From Acidobacteriota bacterium (GTDB lineage: Bacteria > Actinomycetota > Actinomycetes > Actinomycetales > Microbacteriaceae): a stretch of 41,818 nt of DNA. The notes beneath the pieces are model-generated. The model searched no databases. It saw nothing but the letters and a program-made list of their open reading frames with translations, and was not told the origin of the DNA. Below are positions 9,601 to 16,462 of the stretch, piece after piece. The stretch is taken from NCBI GenBank assembly GCA_019352055.1, contig JABBOB010000026.1, positions 1-41,818 of the forward strand. The letters are read 5' to 3'. Within the stretch, counting starts at the first letter, position 1. Each line of letters begins with the position of its first letter. The position numbers and the translations under genes were made by a program.

Positions 9601-9954
9601 GCCCATCTGCTCGATCTCGTCCTTGGTGGTGATGCCGAGCTGACGCATCGCCTCGAGCTCGGCGGGCAGGCCGTGCGTGTCCCAGCCGAAGCGGCGGTGG
9701 ACCTGCTTGCCGCGCATCGTCTGGTACCGCGGGAAGACGTCCTTCGCGTACCCGGTGAGCAGGTGCCCGTAGTGCGGCAGGCCGTTGGCGAACGGCGGCC
9801 CGTCGTAGAAGACCCACTCGGGAGCGCCCTCGCGCTGCTCGATCGAGGCCTGGAAGGTGCCGTCCTGCGCCCAGAACGCGAGGATCTCCCGCTCGATGTC
9901 CGGGAACCGGGGACTCGGGCTGACGGGCTCGCCGCCGTCCTTGGGGTACGCCAT
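6595..9954 (-). CDS. ileS: Isoleucine--tRNA ligase, type 2 (eukaryote-like)
   Basis: A class I synthetase that charges tRNA-Ile. The 1119-residue product has a HIGH-type motif in the form H61-Y-G-H64 ([20 protein letters not shown]), the editing-domain region, a CWRC cysteine pair ([19 protein letters not shown]), and K651-MSKS in [13 protein letters not shown]. The LRNYP context after KMSKS and the lack of a C-terminal zinc finger mark the type-2 branch, which in other bacteria is often insensitive to mupirocin. Start ATG 9954 has GGAGGA 7 bases upstream. Translation is predicted to be controlled by the T-box just upstream. The gene heads the ileS-folC-DUF4233-ndk run. Confidence 0.97.
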   Translation of the reverse strand: MAYPKDGGEPVSPSPRFPDIEREILAFWAQDGTFQASIEQREGAPEWVFYDGPPFANGLPHYGHLLTGYAKDVFPRYQTMRGKQVHRRFGWDTHGLPAELEAMRQLGITTKDEIEQMGIGAFNAAARASVLKYTGEWRDYVTRQARWVDFDNDYKTLEPSFMESVVWAFKRLHDQGLAYEGFRVLPYCWNDETPLSNHELRMDDDVYQRRQDPSVTVTFPLIGEKAEALGLTAVRALAWTTTPWTLPTNLALAVGPDIEYAVVPGGPAGTADSESDPGAEVMGADYLIALARVGDYAKELGYASAAAAREAVTRTLLGRELQHMQYARLWDVYADTATWGTEHAWHVLVADYVSTEEGTGVVHQAPAYGEDDQLISTAAGIPTIISVDEKARFLPMFAGTELPEIEGLQVFEANRPIIRALKASGRLLQERSYEHSYPHCWRCRRPLIYKAVSSWFVRVTDYRDRMVELNQRITWVPDNVKDGQFGKWVAGARDWSVSRNRYWGSPIPVWRSDDPAHPRTDVYGSLDQLEADFGRLPRNEEGEVDLHRPYIDELTRPNPDDPSGESTMRRIEDVFDVWFDSGSMPYAQVHYPFEQREWFEQHNPADFIVEYIGQTRGWFYVMHALATALFDRPAFSTVVSHGIVLGNDGAKMSKSLRNYPDVSEVFDRDGSDAMRWFLLASPVLRGGNLVVTEEGIREGVRQMLLPLWSTYYFFTLYAGAEDYDAHWRTDSGDPLDRYVLAATGDLVRGLQEDLDAFDTAGATQRLRDFADLLTNWYVRLSRERFWAVKSGSEGLPQSSREAFDTLFTVLETVARVAAPLLPLVGERIWRGLTGGRSVHLTDWPDASAFPADPALVGRMGRLRDIVSAALALRKEAGLRVRLPLARLTVVATDAADLGDGVRILEDELNVRAVDLVIEATDSGARYGVAQRLSINARALGPRIGKQVQAVIQAAKAGDWVQDAGGVAVGGVALLEGEYELVLERSGAVEGTALGLLPGGGFVLLETTTTPELELEGHARDLVRDIQQGRRAAGLEVTDRIDLAVEGDGDMLAMFERHGELVRRETLVDTLTVVPAGPGSTDRVLRWPDGHLVHLAPGTWGAAEGGRFELRRAGGSVLDV

Positions 9955-9957
9955 CTG

Positions 9958-10145
9958 GTCCTCCGTGCCGTTCGATCAGCACGGGGACGCCCTCCGGCGC
10001 GGTACCACCCCGCTTGGCGCTGACGCGCCCACTCTTGGTGCGGCTGTGACGGGCCGGCCCGCCCGGTTCTACCGACTCTCGCGAGCGTTCTTCCGGGGAC
10101 TCCCCGGTGATGGCCGGATCACAGTCGCTGCACCGATCCTACGGG
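9958..10145 (-). promoter_or_regulatory. T-box riboswitch (translational type) upstream of ileS
   Basis: The minus-strand leader carries the diagnostic T-box GGTGGTACCGCG (9998-10009), which pairs with the uncharged tRNA acceptor end. Upstream is the actinobacterial ileS stem I block GATCCGGCCATCACCGGGGA, with an AUC isoleucine codon as the probable specifier at 10109-10111, and then GGAAGAACG. Just before the start codon, GTCCCCGTGC (9979-9988) pairs with GCACGGAGGAC (9958-9968) except for one bulged A, and so hides the Shine-Dalgarno sequence. There is no U-tract terminator, so the switch should act on translation initiation, as described for mycobacterial ileS. Uncharged tRNA-Ile should favour opening of the ribosome site. 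Confidence 0.92.
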
Positions 10146-10223
10146 CTGCACCGAGACCGGACGAGTCGCCGGTCCGGACCCGTTCCTCCTGCCGGAGCGG
10201 GCTCGAACCGGCGACACCGGTGC

Positions 10224-11396
10224 TCAGCGGCGCGGGACGGAGCGGGCCGAGTGCACGAGCACGATCGCCAGGCAGCCGGCGCACAGCGCCGCGAGCGGCA
10301 GGAGCAGCAGCGGTTCGGGCGCGAGCGTCGACAGGGACGCGAGGATCACGGGGAAGGTGAAACCGAGGTAGGTGGCGCTGTAGTACAGCGCGGTCAGCCC
10401 GGCGAGCTCCTCCCGGGGCGCCATGCGCTGCACCTCCGTCAGGCCCGACACGAGGCAGAGGCCGTAGCCGGTGCCGAGCACCGCAGCGACCGGGACGCCG
10501 AGCCACGGCTGCTGCACAGCGGCGACGCCGGCGGCACCGAGCACGCCCACGGTGGCGATCACGAGGCCGACGGCGAGCTGCCCGCCTCCGGTGGCGGCGC
10601 CGATCCGGGACGCGAACGGTTGGACACCCGCTCCGAACAGGAGTGCGACGACCGCGAGGAGCGTCGCGTATCCGATCGCTCCCGTACCGAGCCGAGCGAC
10701 CAGCACCGCCGGCGTCACCGCGAACGCCACGCTGGCGCAGCCGAAGACCCACGGCGCGGCGGGGACCACGACCCCGACGAACCGGCCGCGGACGCCGCGC
10801 GGGAGGCGGAGCCGCAGCGGGCCCGGCACCACCGTCTCGGGCGCACGGACCAGGATCGCTGCGCACACGACCGTGACCGCGATGTGGATGACGTACGGCA
10901 GCACCGTCGGCGCCGGGCCCCACTGGGCGATCACCCCGGACACGGCCGGACCCAGACCGAACCCCGCGGTCAGCGTCAAGGAGGCGCGGCGCGCGGCGAC
11001 CTGCGGGGCGACGCGCGGGTACGGCGGCGTCGAGAGCTCCTTGACCCAGCTGCTGCCGACCACCATCGCCGCCGCGACGCTGGCGCCGGAGACGAGCCGG
11101 CCGGCGCTCAGCAGCGGGAACGACGCGGCGCCGAGGCCGAGCAGCGCGCTGGCGGCCATGCCGAGCACCGCGCCGACGAGCAGCACCGGCTTGCGGCCGA
11201 ACCGGTCGGAGAGCGGCCCGCTGATGAGGAACCCGGGGATGATCCCGACGATGTACGCGGCGAACAGGAGGTCGACCTGGACCTGCGTGTACCCCTCCTG
11301 CTGCCGGTAGAGCTGGAGGAGGGGGCTGAAGTGGTTGCCGCCGTAGGCGAGCGCGAACACGACGGGCGCGACCCGCCACCACGCGCGCTCTCCCAC
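10224..11396 (-). CDS. MFS transporter
   Basis: A 390-residue major facilitator with about twelve hydrophobic segments. The loop between segments 2 and 3 has the classic GPLSDRFGRKPVLL motif. Substrate is unknown: the protein is compact with a short central loop ([18 protein letters not shown]), and the few charged residues within the membrane segments give no clue. Its start is the GTG at 11396, preceded by a G-rich AGGGTGGTGG stretch. It diverges from valS and converges on no other gene; the ileS T-box lies downstream. It could be a drug or sugar exporter, but nothing here decides. Confidence 0.85.
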   Translation of the reverse strand: MGERAWWRVAPVVFALAYGGNHFSPLLQLYRQQEGYTQVQVDLLFAAYIVGIIPGFLISGPLSDRFGRKPVLLVGAVLGMAASALLGLGAASFPLLSAGRLVSGASVAAAMVVGSSWVKELSTPPYPRVAPQVAARRASLTLTAGFGLGPAVSGVIAQWGPAPTVLPYVIHIAVTVVCAAILVRAPETVVPGPLRLRLPRGVRGRFVGVVVPAAPWVFGCASVAFAVTPAVLVARLGTGAIGYATLLAVVALLFGAGVQPFASRIGAATGGGQLAVGLVIATVGVLGAAGVAAVQQPWLGVPVAAVLGTGYGLCLVSGLTEVQRMAPREELAGLTALYYSATYLGFTFPVILASLSTLAPEPLLLLPLAALCAGCLAIVLVHSARSVPRR

Positions 11397-11531
11397 CCCA
11401 CCACCCTCCCAGACCTCGACAGAGGAGAGGACTCCGCCGGGCGGTAGCCTGGAGTCAACCGCCCGACCGGGCGGACATCTGAGGCACCTGCGACACGGTG
11501 CCGCTCACACCGCAGAACCGAGGTCCTCCAC
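11397..11531. other. Divergent promoter region, MFS gene / valS, with two leader hairpins
   Basis: Between the divergent genes are a -10-like TAGCCT on the plus strand (11445-11450) and two short hairpins in the presumed valS leader: CCGCCC/GGGCGG (11459-11474) and GGCACC/GGTGCC (11483-11502). No T-box motif was found here, unlike at ileS. Confidence 0.35.
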
Positions 11532-14105
11532 GTGCCCGACACCCCCGGCGGCATCCCCGACAAGCCCGCGCTCGAAGGCCTCGAGCGGAAGTTCGCCGCG
11601 GTGTGGGAGCAGGAGGGCGTCTACCGCTTCCCCGGCGCCGCCGGCGGCCGGGAGGGCGTCTACTCGATCGACACCCCGCCGCCCACGGCGAGCGGGTCGC
11701 TGCACATCGGGCACGTCTTCTCCTACACGCACACCGACCTGCTCGCGCGGTTCCACCGGATGCGCGGCAAGCGCGTGTTCTACCCGATGGGCTGGGACGA
11801 CAACGGGCTGCCGACCGAGCGTCGCGTGCAGAACTACTACGGCGTGCGCTGCGACCCGTCCCTCCCCTACGACGCCGACTTCGCTCCGCCGTCCGAGGGC
11901 ACCGCGAAGTCCACCCGCGCCGGGGACCAGGTGCCGATCTCCCGACGCAACTTCATCGAGCTGTGCGAGCGCCTCACCGTCGAGGACGAGCAGAAGTTCG
12001 AGGAGGTCTTCCGCACGGTCGGACTCTCCGTGGACTTCGCCCAGACCTACCGGACGATCGGCGACGACGCCCGTGCCATCAGCCAGCGGGCGTTCCTGGA
12101 CAACCTCGATCGCGGCGAGGCGTACCAGGCGGAGGCGCCGAGCCTCTGGGACGTGACCTTCCGCACGGCCGTCGCGCAGGCCGAGCTGGAGGACCGCGAG
12201 CAGCCGGGGGCGTACCACACGGTCGCCTTCGAGGCACCGGGCGGCCAGGTCGTGATCGAGACGACCCGCCCCGAGCTGCTCCCGGCGTGCGTGGCGCTGG
12301 TCGCCCACCCGGACGACGAGCGCTACGCCGGGATGATCGGGACGTCGGTGCGCTCCCCCGTGTTCGGCGTCGAGGTGCCGGTGGTCGCGCACCACCTCGC
12401 GCAGCCCGACAAGGGCACCGGAATCGCGATGGTGTGCACGTTCGGGGACCTCAACGACGTGACCTGGTGGCGTGACCTGTCGCTGCCCACGCGCGCCGTG
12501 ATCGGCTTCGACGGCCGCTTCATCACGGAGCCGCCGACGGCGATCGCCGCGCCGGCCGCCCGGGAGGCGTACGCGGAGCTCGCCGGGAAGACCGTGTTCT
12601 CGGCCCGCGCGACCGTGGTCGAGCTGCTCCGTGCCTCGGGCGCGCTCCTCGCGGACCCGCGCCCCATCACGCACCCGGTCAAGTTCTTCGAGAAGGGCGA
12701 CCGCCCGCTCGAGATCGTGTCGACCCGCCAGTGGTACCTCGCCAACGGCGCTCGGCAGCCCCAGCTGAAGCAGCGTCTGCTCGAGTCGGGCGAGGCGCTG
12801 GAGTTCGTGCCCGACTTCATGCGGGTCCGGTACGACAACTGGGTGGGCGGCCTGACCGGCGACTGGCTGATCAGCCGCCAGCGCTTCTTCGGCGTGCCGC
12901 TGCCGGTCTGGTACCGCGTGGACGGCGACGGCAACCCGGTGTTCGAGGACGTGCTCGTCCCGGAGGCGGCGGCGCTGCCCGTCGATCCGTCGACCGACGT
13001 GCCGCGGGGGTTCACCGAGGCGCAGCGCGGGCAGGCGGGCGGCTTCGTCGGCGAGGTGGACGTGATGGACACCTGGGCGACCTCCTCGCTCACGCCGCAG
13101 CTCGCCGGCGGGTGGCTGCGCGACCACGAGCTCTGGGAGGCGGTCTTCCCGTTCGACCTGCGCCCACAGGGGCAGGACATCATCCGCACGTGGCTGTTCT
13201 CGACCCTCCTCCGGAGCGAGCTGCAGTTCGGTGAGCTGCCGTGGAAGTCCGCGGCGATCAGCGGTTTCATCGTCGACCCCGACCGCAAGAAGATGTCCAA
13301 ATCGAAGGGGAACGTGGTCACCCCCGCCGACATCCTCGAGCAGCACGGTTCGGACGCGGTCCGGTACTGGGCCGCGTCGAGCCGGCTCGGGACGGATGCC
13401 GCGCTGGACGTGCTCAACCCAACGCAGATGCGCAAGGGACGGCGTCTGGCGATCAAGGTGCTGAACGCGGCGAAGTTCATCCTGAGCTTCGAGGGCGAGG
13501 CCGAGCGCGCCCTCGTGACGGCACCGCTGGACCTGTCGATGCTCGCCTCCCTCGACGATGTCGTCGAGCAGGCCACGGCGGCGTTCGAGTCGTCCGACCA
13601 CGCCCGCGCGCTCGAGACGGTCGAGCCGTTCTTCTGGACGTTCTGCGACGACCACCTCGAGCTCGTCAAGGAGCGCGCGTACGGCGACGCCGGCGCCTCC
13701 GCGGTCGCCGCCCTGAAGCTCGCGCTCGATTCCCTCCTGAAGCTGCTCGCGCCGGTGATCCCGTTCGCGACGGAGGAGGCATGGCGCTGGACGCACTCGA
13801 GCTCGATCCACGCCGAGGCCTGGCCGCACCCGCTCGGGCTCGACGGGGACCGCGCCCTGCTCGGGTGGGCCGGCGACACGCTGATCGGGATCCGACGTGC
13901 CAAGACGGATGCCAAGGCGTCGCAGAAGTCCCCGGTAGCATCTCTGACCATCACCGGTCCCGGCGAGGTGCTGCAGGGCATCGCACTCGTGATCGATGAT
14001 CTGAAGGCGGCGGGGCGCATCGCCGCGGTGGAGCTCCGGGTGGACGACTCGGACGGCGCCGCCGTGACGGTCTCGAACGTCGTGTTCGACGACGACGCGC
14101 AGTAG
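11532..14105 (+). CDS. valS: Valine--tRNA ligase
   Basis: A class I synthetase that charges tRNA-Val and edits misactivated threonine. The 857-residue product has H58-IGH61 (PPTASGSLHIGHVFSYTH) and K587-MSKS in DRKKMSKSKGN, with GWDDNGLPTERRVQNYYGVR, an insertion characteristic of the actinobacterial/archaeal-like ValRS form. It ends in a short domain without the long C-terminal coiled coil of the E. coli enzyme. The start is GTG 11532, with AGGTCC upstream as a weak ribosome site. The GNAT gene follows 12 bp later on the same strand. Confidence 0.96.
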   Translation: MPDTPGGIPDKPALEGLERKFAAVWEQEGVYRFPGAAGGREGVYSIDTPPPTASGSLHIGHVFSYTHTDLLARFHRMRGKRVFYPMGWDDNGLPTERRVQNYYGVRCDPSLPYDADFAPPSEGTAKSTRAGDQVPISRRNFIELCERLTVEDEQKFEEVFRTVGLSVDFAQTYRTIGDDARAISQRAFLDNLDRGEAYQAEAPSLWDVTFRTAVAQAELEDREQPGAYHTVAFEAPGGQVVIETTRPELLPACVALVAHPDDERYAGMIGTSVRSPVFGVEVPVVAHHLAQPDKGTGIAMVCTFGDLNDVTWWRDLSLPTRAVIGFDGRFITEPPTAIAAPAAREAYAELAGKTVFSARATVVELLRASGALLADPRPITHPVKFFEKGDRPLEIVSTRQWYLANGARQPQLKQRLLESGEALEFVPDFMRVRYDNWVGGLTGDWLISRQRFFGVPLPVWYRVDGDGNPVFEDVLVPEAAALPVDPSTDVPRGFTEAQRGQAGGFVGEVDVMDTWATSSLTPQLAGGWLRDHELWEAVFPFDLRPQGQDIIRTWLFSTLLRSELQFGELPWKSAAISGFIVDPDRKKMSKSKGNVVTPADILEQHGSDAVRYWAASSRLGTDAALDVLNPTQMRKGRRLAIKVLNAAKFILSFEGEAERALVTAPLDLSMLASLDDVVEQATAAFESSDHARALETVEPFFWTFCDDHLELVKERAYGDAGASAVAALKLALDSLLKLLAPVIPFATEEAWRWTHSSSIHAEAWPHPLGLDGDRALLGWAGDTLIGIRRAKTDAKASQKSPVASLTITGPGEVLQGIALVIDDLKAAGRIAAVELRVDDSDGAAVTVSNVVFDDDAQ

Positions 14106-14117
14106 GGGGAAGCACGG

Positions 14118-14564
14118 ATGACGGTCACGATCACACCGCTGTCGGAGCGGGAGTTCTTCGCCTGGTACAGCCTCTTCGAGGAGTACGCCGCCGGCGCCGG
14201 CGTCGAGGTCACGGACGAGCAGGTCATGCGGGTCTGGACCGCGCTGCAGGTGCCGGGCGCGCACGCCGCGGTCGCGCACGACGAGTCGGGGTCCGTGGTG
14301 GGCCTGGTGCACGCCATGCCGTTCGAGCGGCTGCTGCAGTCCGACGGCGGCCTCCAGATCGAGGATCTCTTCGTCGCGCGCGCGCAGCGCAACCAGGGCG
14401 TCGCCACGGCCCTCGTCGAGCACGTGCGCGGAGCCGCGGAGAGCCGGCAGCACACGCTGCTGCGCTGGAGCGCCCGCGCGGACGACCCGGCGGCGAAGGC
14501 GCTGCAGGACAAGTTCGCCGACGCGGCGGGCGGCTGGGTGCTCCAGACGGTGCCGGTGGGCTGA
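14118..14564 (+). CDS. GNAT family N-acetyltransferase
   Basis: A 148-residue acetyl-CoA-dependent acyltransferase. The acetyl-CoA pyrophosphate loop is visible as VARAQRNQGVATALVEHVR (motif A, R/Q-x-x-G-x-A), preceded by GLQIEDLFV (beta-4), and the C-terminal part LLRWSARADDPAAKALQDKF resembles the motif B region. The acceptor substrate cannot be inferred. Start ATG 14118 follows AGGGGGA. It lies in the valS transcript, 12 bp downstream, with the small 84-residue gene one base after it. Confidence 0.85.
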   Translation: MTVTITPLSEREFFAWYSLFEEYAAGAGVEVTDEQVMRVWTALQVPGAHAAVAHDESGSVVGLVHAMPFERLLQSDGGLQIEDLFVARAQRNQGVATALVEHVRGAAESRQHTLLRWSARADDPAAKALQDKFADAAGGWVLQTVPVG

Positions 14565-14565
14565 C

Positions 14566-14820
14566 GTGCAGCTCGGCACCCGCTGGGCGGTCGGGGCCGC
14601 AGCCCCGGATCGCATCCCCGAGCCGGTCCGTGCCGCGATCCGGACGGTGGAGGCGGAGCTCGACGACGCCGAACAGCCGACAGCCGGATGGGGCTGGACG
14701 CTCACCTATCTGGAGGGGAAGCCGATCGTCGATCTGGACGACGGCACCCGCATCCGACTCGTCGATGCCGAGGTGGCACTGGTCACGTCGGTCGAGCTCG
14801 ACGACGCCGACGAGGACTGA
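14566..14820 (+). CDS. Small conserved protein of unknown function (84 aa)
   Basis: I do not assign a function. The protein starts at GTG 14566, one base after the acetyltransferase stop, so translation is probably coupled. It has an alpha-helical first half (PEPVRAAIRTVEAELDDAEQ) and a beta-rich second half (WGWTLTYLEGKPIVDLDDGTRIRLVDAEVALVTSVELDD) ending in an acidic tail. There are no cysteines or histidines, so a metal or Fe-S role is unlikely. The frame is well supported by its tight spacing and by high third-position GC. A strong bidirectional terminator follows. Confidence 0.72.
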   Translation: MQLGTRWAVGAAAPDRIPEPVRAAIRTVEAELDDAEQPTAGWGWTLTYLEGKPIVDLDDGTRIRLVDAEVALVTSVELDDADED

Positions 14821-14839
14821 GCGGCCGCACCGCCGCGAA

Positions 14840-14883
14840 CATCGAAGGGGACCGGACGCGTTCGCGTGCGGTCCCCTTCGATG
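14840..14883. terminator. Strong bidirectional terminator hairpin
   Basis: Perfect 15-bp arms CATCGAAGGGGACCG (14840-14854) and CGGTCCCCTTCGATG (14869-14883) enclose a smaller ACGCG/CGCGT stem with TTCG at the tip. It stands between the plus-strand valS group and the convergent small gene ending at 14897, so it can end both transcripts. Confidence 0.8.
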
Positions 14884-14896
14884 TGGCCCGGGGCGG

Positions 14897-15145
14897 TCAC
14901 CATCTGGGGCCGGCCAAGGCGCGGTGCTCGGCCGTGCGCTGACGTCCGAGCTCGGCCTGGGCGGCCGCGTGCGCGGCCCGCGCCTGCTCGGTCCGTGCGG
15001 CGCGCTCGGCGCGACGGACCCGGTGCTGCTCGGCGCGCAGGATCAGCCGCGTCCCGATCGCCAGCGCCGCGCGGTCCGCGGTCGTCAGCGCGGGCAGCTC
15101 GTGCACGTGCAGGTCGGCGGCGCGTGCGGTCGTGGTGGTGGTCAT
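14897..15145 (-). CDS. Small protein of unknown function, paralogue A (82 aa)
   Basis: The 82-residue protein begins MTTTTTARAADLHVHELPAL after GAGGAGAT at ideal spacing. A conserved core, ELPALTTADRAALAIGTRLILRAEQH, is followed by a very Arg/Ala-rich helix (RVRRAERAARTEQARAAHAAAQ) and the ending AGPRW. Core and ending match the neighbouring gene at 15172-15423 (ELPELTTADRLALRIG, ending AGPTW), so the two are tandem duplicates that have diverged. The LTTADR-x-AL-x-IG core could be an amphipathic or short membrane-associated helix. Function unknown; downstream of the ArsR-like regulator and possibly under its control. Confidence 0.7.
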   Translation of the reverse strand: MTTTTTARAADLHVHELPALTTADRAALAIGTRLILRAEQHRVRRAERAARTEQARAAHAAAQAELGRQRTAEHRALAGPRW

Positions 15146-15171
15146 CGATCTCCTCCTCTCGGTACTCGTGC

Positions 15172-15423
15172 TCACCAGGTCGGTCCGGCCTGGGAGCGGT
15201 GTTCGAACGTGGTGTCGCGGGATCCCGCGGCGAGCTCGCCGGCGCGGCTGCGCCGGGCGAACTCGACGCGGTCCTGCTGCAGCCCGTGGCGATGACCCCA
15301 GAGGATCAAGGCCAAGCCGATGCGGAGCGCGAGGCGGTCGGCGGTCGTGAGCTCGGGCAGCTCCTCGGAGCCGAGCGCGATGCCGAGCGCCTCGTCGCTG
15401 TCGCGGGTCCTGGTGGTGGACAT
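15172..15423 (-). CDS. Small protein of unknown function, paralogue B (83 aa)
   Basis: The 83-residue protein starts at ATG 15423 after GAGGAAC. It has an acidic N-terminus (MSTTRTRDSDEALGIALGSEE), then the shared core ELPELTTADRLALRIGLALILWGHRH and a basic C-terminus ending SQAGPTW. The core is the same as in paralogue A, 26 bp downstream. The LALRIGLALILWG stretch is hydrophobic enough to lie on or in a membrane, but is short. No known family is recognised. The shared architecture and correct ribosome sites on both genes argue that both are expressed proteins. Confidence 0.7.
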   Translation of the reverse strand: MSTTRTRDSDEALGIALGSEELPELTTADRLALRIGLALILWGHRHGLQQDRVEFARRSRAGELAAGSRDTTFEHRSQAGPTW

Positions 15424-15639
15424 GCGTGTTCCTCTTCCGTATGCGGGCGTGCGCGAGCACGCCGGAGGCCCGCCGGTCGCGGCGGACGAGTCGCCCTGAC
15501 GGGCGGGACCCACCCGGGAGCCGGGTGGCGGGGATGCGCTCGATGGAGCGCGGCGCCGTCGGGAGGACGGCGGATAGCGGAGCCGGCGGTCAGGACCTCG
15601 CGCCGAGCGATTCAGGCGCTGGCGGAGCCGGGCGTCGCG
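15424..15639. other. Gap with short hairpin, no gene seen
   Basis: About 215 bp between the tiny ORF and paralogue B. It holds an 8-bp hairpin with a 3-base loop, CCACCCGG (15510-15517) and CCGGGTGG (15521-15528), without a U-tract. No reading frame with a credible start was found. Confidence 0.4.
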
Positions 15640-15702
15640 CTAGGAGGCGAGGAGACCGACGAGGGCATGGTCCGGCACGATGGAGATGGTCATCGGGTTC
15701 AT
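15640..15702 (-). CDS. Possible very small ORF (20 aa)
   Basis: A short frame, MNPMTISIVPDHALVGLLAS, lies 82 bp after the ArsR-like gene, with a strong AAAGGAG ribosome site 10 bases before its ATG. A GTG three codons earlier is also in frame but sits almost on the ribosome site. It could be a leader peptide or a microprotein, or the remnant of a gene. Support is limited to the ribosome site and position. Confidence 0.25.
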   Translation of the reverse strand: MNPMTISIVPDHALVGLLAS

Positions 15703-15784
15703 CGGGCTCACGCTCCTTTCATCGATCGGCGTCCGAGCACCGTACCTCCGAGCGACGGACGGCCACAACCCCGTCTTCGGCGCG

Positions 15785-16378
15785 TCATGCCGATCCCTCC
15801 TTCGCCCGGGCGTCGGCCACCGGGAAACCCCGGAACTGCAGGTCGACCCGCCGCGCGCCCTCGGAGGGCTCGGCCGTCCGGTACCGCGCGAAGACCTCCC
15901 AGACCTCCTTGCCGAGTCGCTCGAGCTCGTCGGGCGTGAGCCGGACGGAGGCCGAGCCGGACTGGATCGCCCGCAACCAGTCGTCCGACAGCTCCGCCCG
16001 AGCGGCCCAGTACGCCGCGAACCGCTGGTTCTCGTTGTCGATGAGCTCGCGCTCGACCAGGTCGCCCGCCTCACGAGCTCCCGGCTCCGAGGCGAACGTG
16101 GCGTCGACCAGCTCGATCGGACCGGGCACGCGCTCCCACCACCGGTCGCGTCCGTTGCCGCGCTCCGCGTCCTCTCGCACGTAGCCGTGCTTCTCGAGCT
16201 GGCGGAGGTGGTAGCTCGTCGAACCGCTCGACTCACCCAGGCGGGCCGCGAGTGCACTCGCGGTCGCAGGACCGTAGCTCGTCAACTCGCTGAAGATGCG
16301 GACGCGCAAGGGATGGGCGAGCGCCTTGAGCGCTTCCACCCCGATCTGCCGCACCTCGTCCGCCACGCCCTCCAGCAT
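15785..16378 (-). CDS. ArsR-like winged-helix transcriptional regulator
   Basis: A 197-residue regulator. Residues about 12-85 form a winged helix: VEALKALAHPLRVRIFSELTSYGPATASALAARLGESSGSTSYHLRQLEKHGYV is the ArsR pattern, with SGSTSYHLRQLEKHG as recognition helix. It has no cysteines, so metal sensing in the ArsR/SmtB manner is unlikely. The C-terminal half (ELIDNENQRFAAYWAARAELSDDW, RLTPDELERLGKEVWEVFARYR) is probably for effector binding or dimerisation. Start ATG 16378 is used here; a GTG at 16365, exactly 7 bases after a TATGCT hexamer, would suit a leaderless transcript. The gene diverges from the M3 peptidase across an operator array that it probably binds. Confidence 0.88.
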   Translation of the reverse strand: MLEGVADEVRQIGVEALKALAHPLRVRIFSELTSYGPATASALAARLGESSGSTSYHLRQLEKHGYVREDAERGNGRDRWWERVPGPIELVDATFASEPGAREAGDLVERELIDNENQRFAAYWAARAELSDDWLRAIQSGSASVRLTPDELERLGKEVWEVFARYRTAEPSEGARRVDLQFRGFPVADARAKEGSA

Positions 16379-16380
16379 AC

Positions 16381-16430
16381 ACTGCAAACACACCTTTGCA
16401 AACACTTCTTTGCAAACACACCTTTGCCGA
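16381..16430. promoter_or_regulatory. Operator array: four palindromic sites at exact 14-bp intervals
   Basis: Two perfect TTTGCAAA palindromes (16395-16402, 16409-16416) are flanked by two degraded copies, ACTGCAAA (16381-16388) and TTTGCCGA (16423-16430). All four centres are 14 bp apart, so the unit is TTTGCAAACACACC repeated about 3.5 times. The array fills the space between the -10 elements of the divergent regulator and peptidase genes. A dimeric winged-helix protein binding here would cover the -35 region of both promoters, so I infer autoregulation plus control of the peptidase gene. Confidence 0.7.
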
Positions 16431-16450
16431 TCTCTGTCGCATCGGCTTCC

Positions 16451-16456
16451 TAGGAT
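16451..16456 (+). promoter_or_regulatory. Probable -10 of a leaderless promoter for the M3 peptidase
   Basis: TAGGAT is followed by 6 bases and then the GTG start codon at 16463. At normal -10 to start distances the transcript would begin at, or within a base of, the GTG itself. There is no Shine-Dalgarno sequence before this gene, consistent with leaderless translation, which is common in Actinobacteria. Confidence 0.5.
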
Positions 16457-16462
16457 CTGACC

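Noticed and set aside
10196-10225. tRNA-like GGCTCGAACC sequence downstream of the MFS gene
   Set aside because: Resembles a T-loop (TTCGAGC on minus), but the flanking bases do not pair as a T-stem and no acceptor or anticodon arm can be drawn.
11505-14705. Long minus-strand frame opposite valS
   Set aside because: Composition is a shadow of the valS codons; no start signal or motif.
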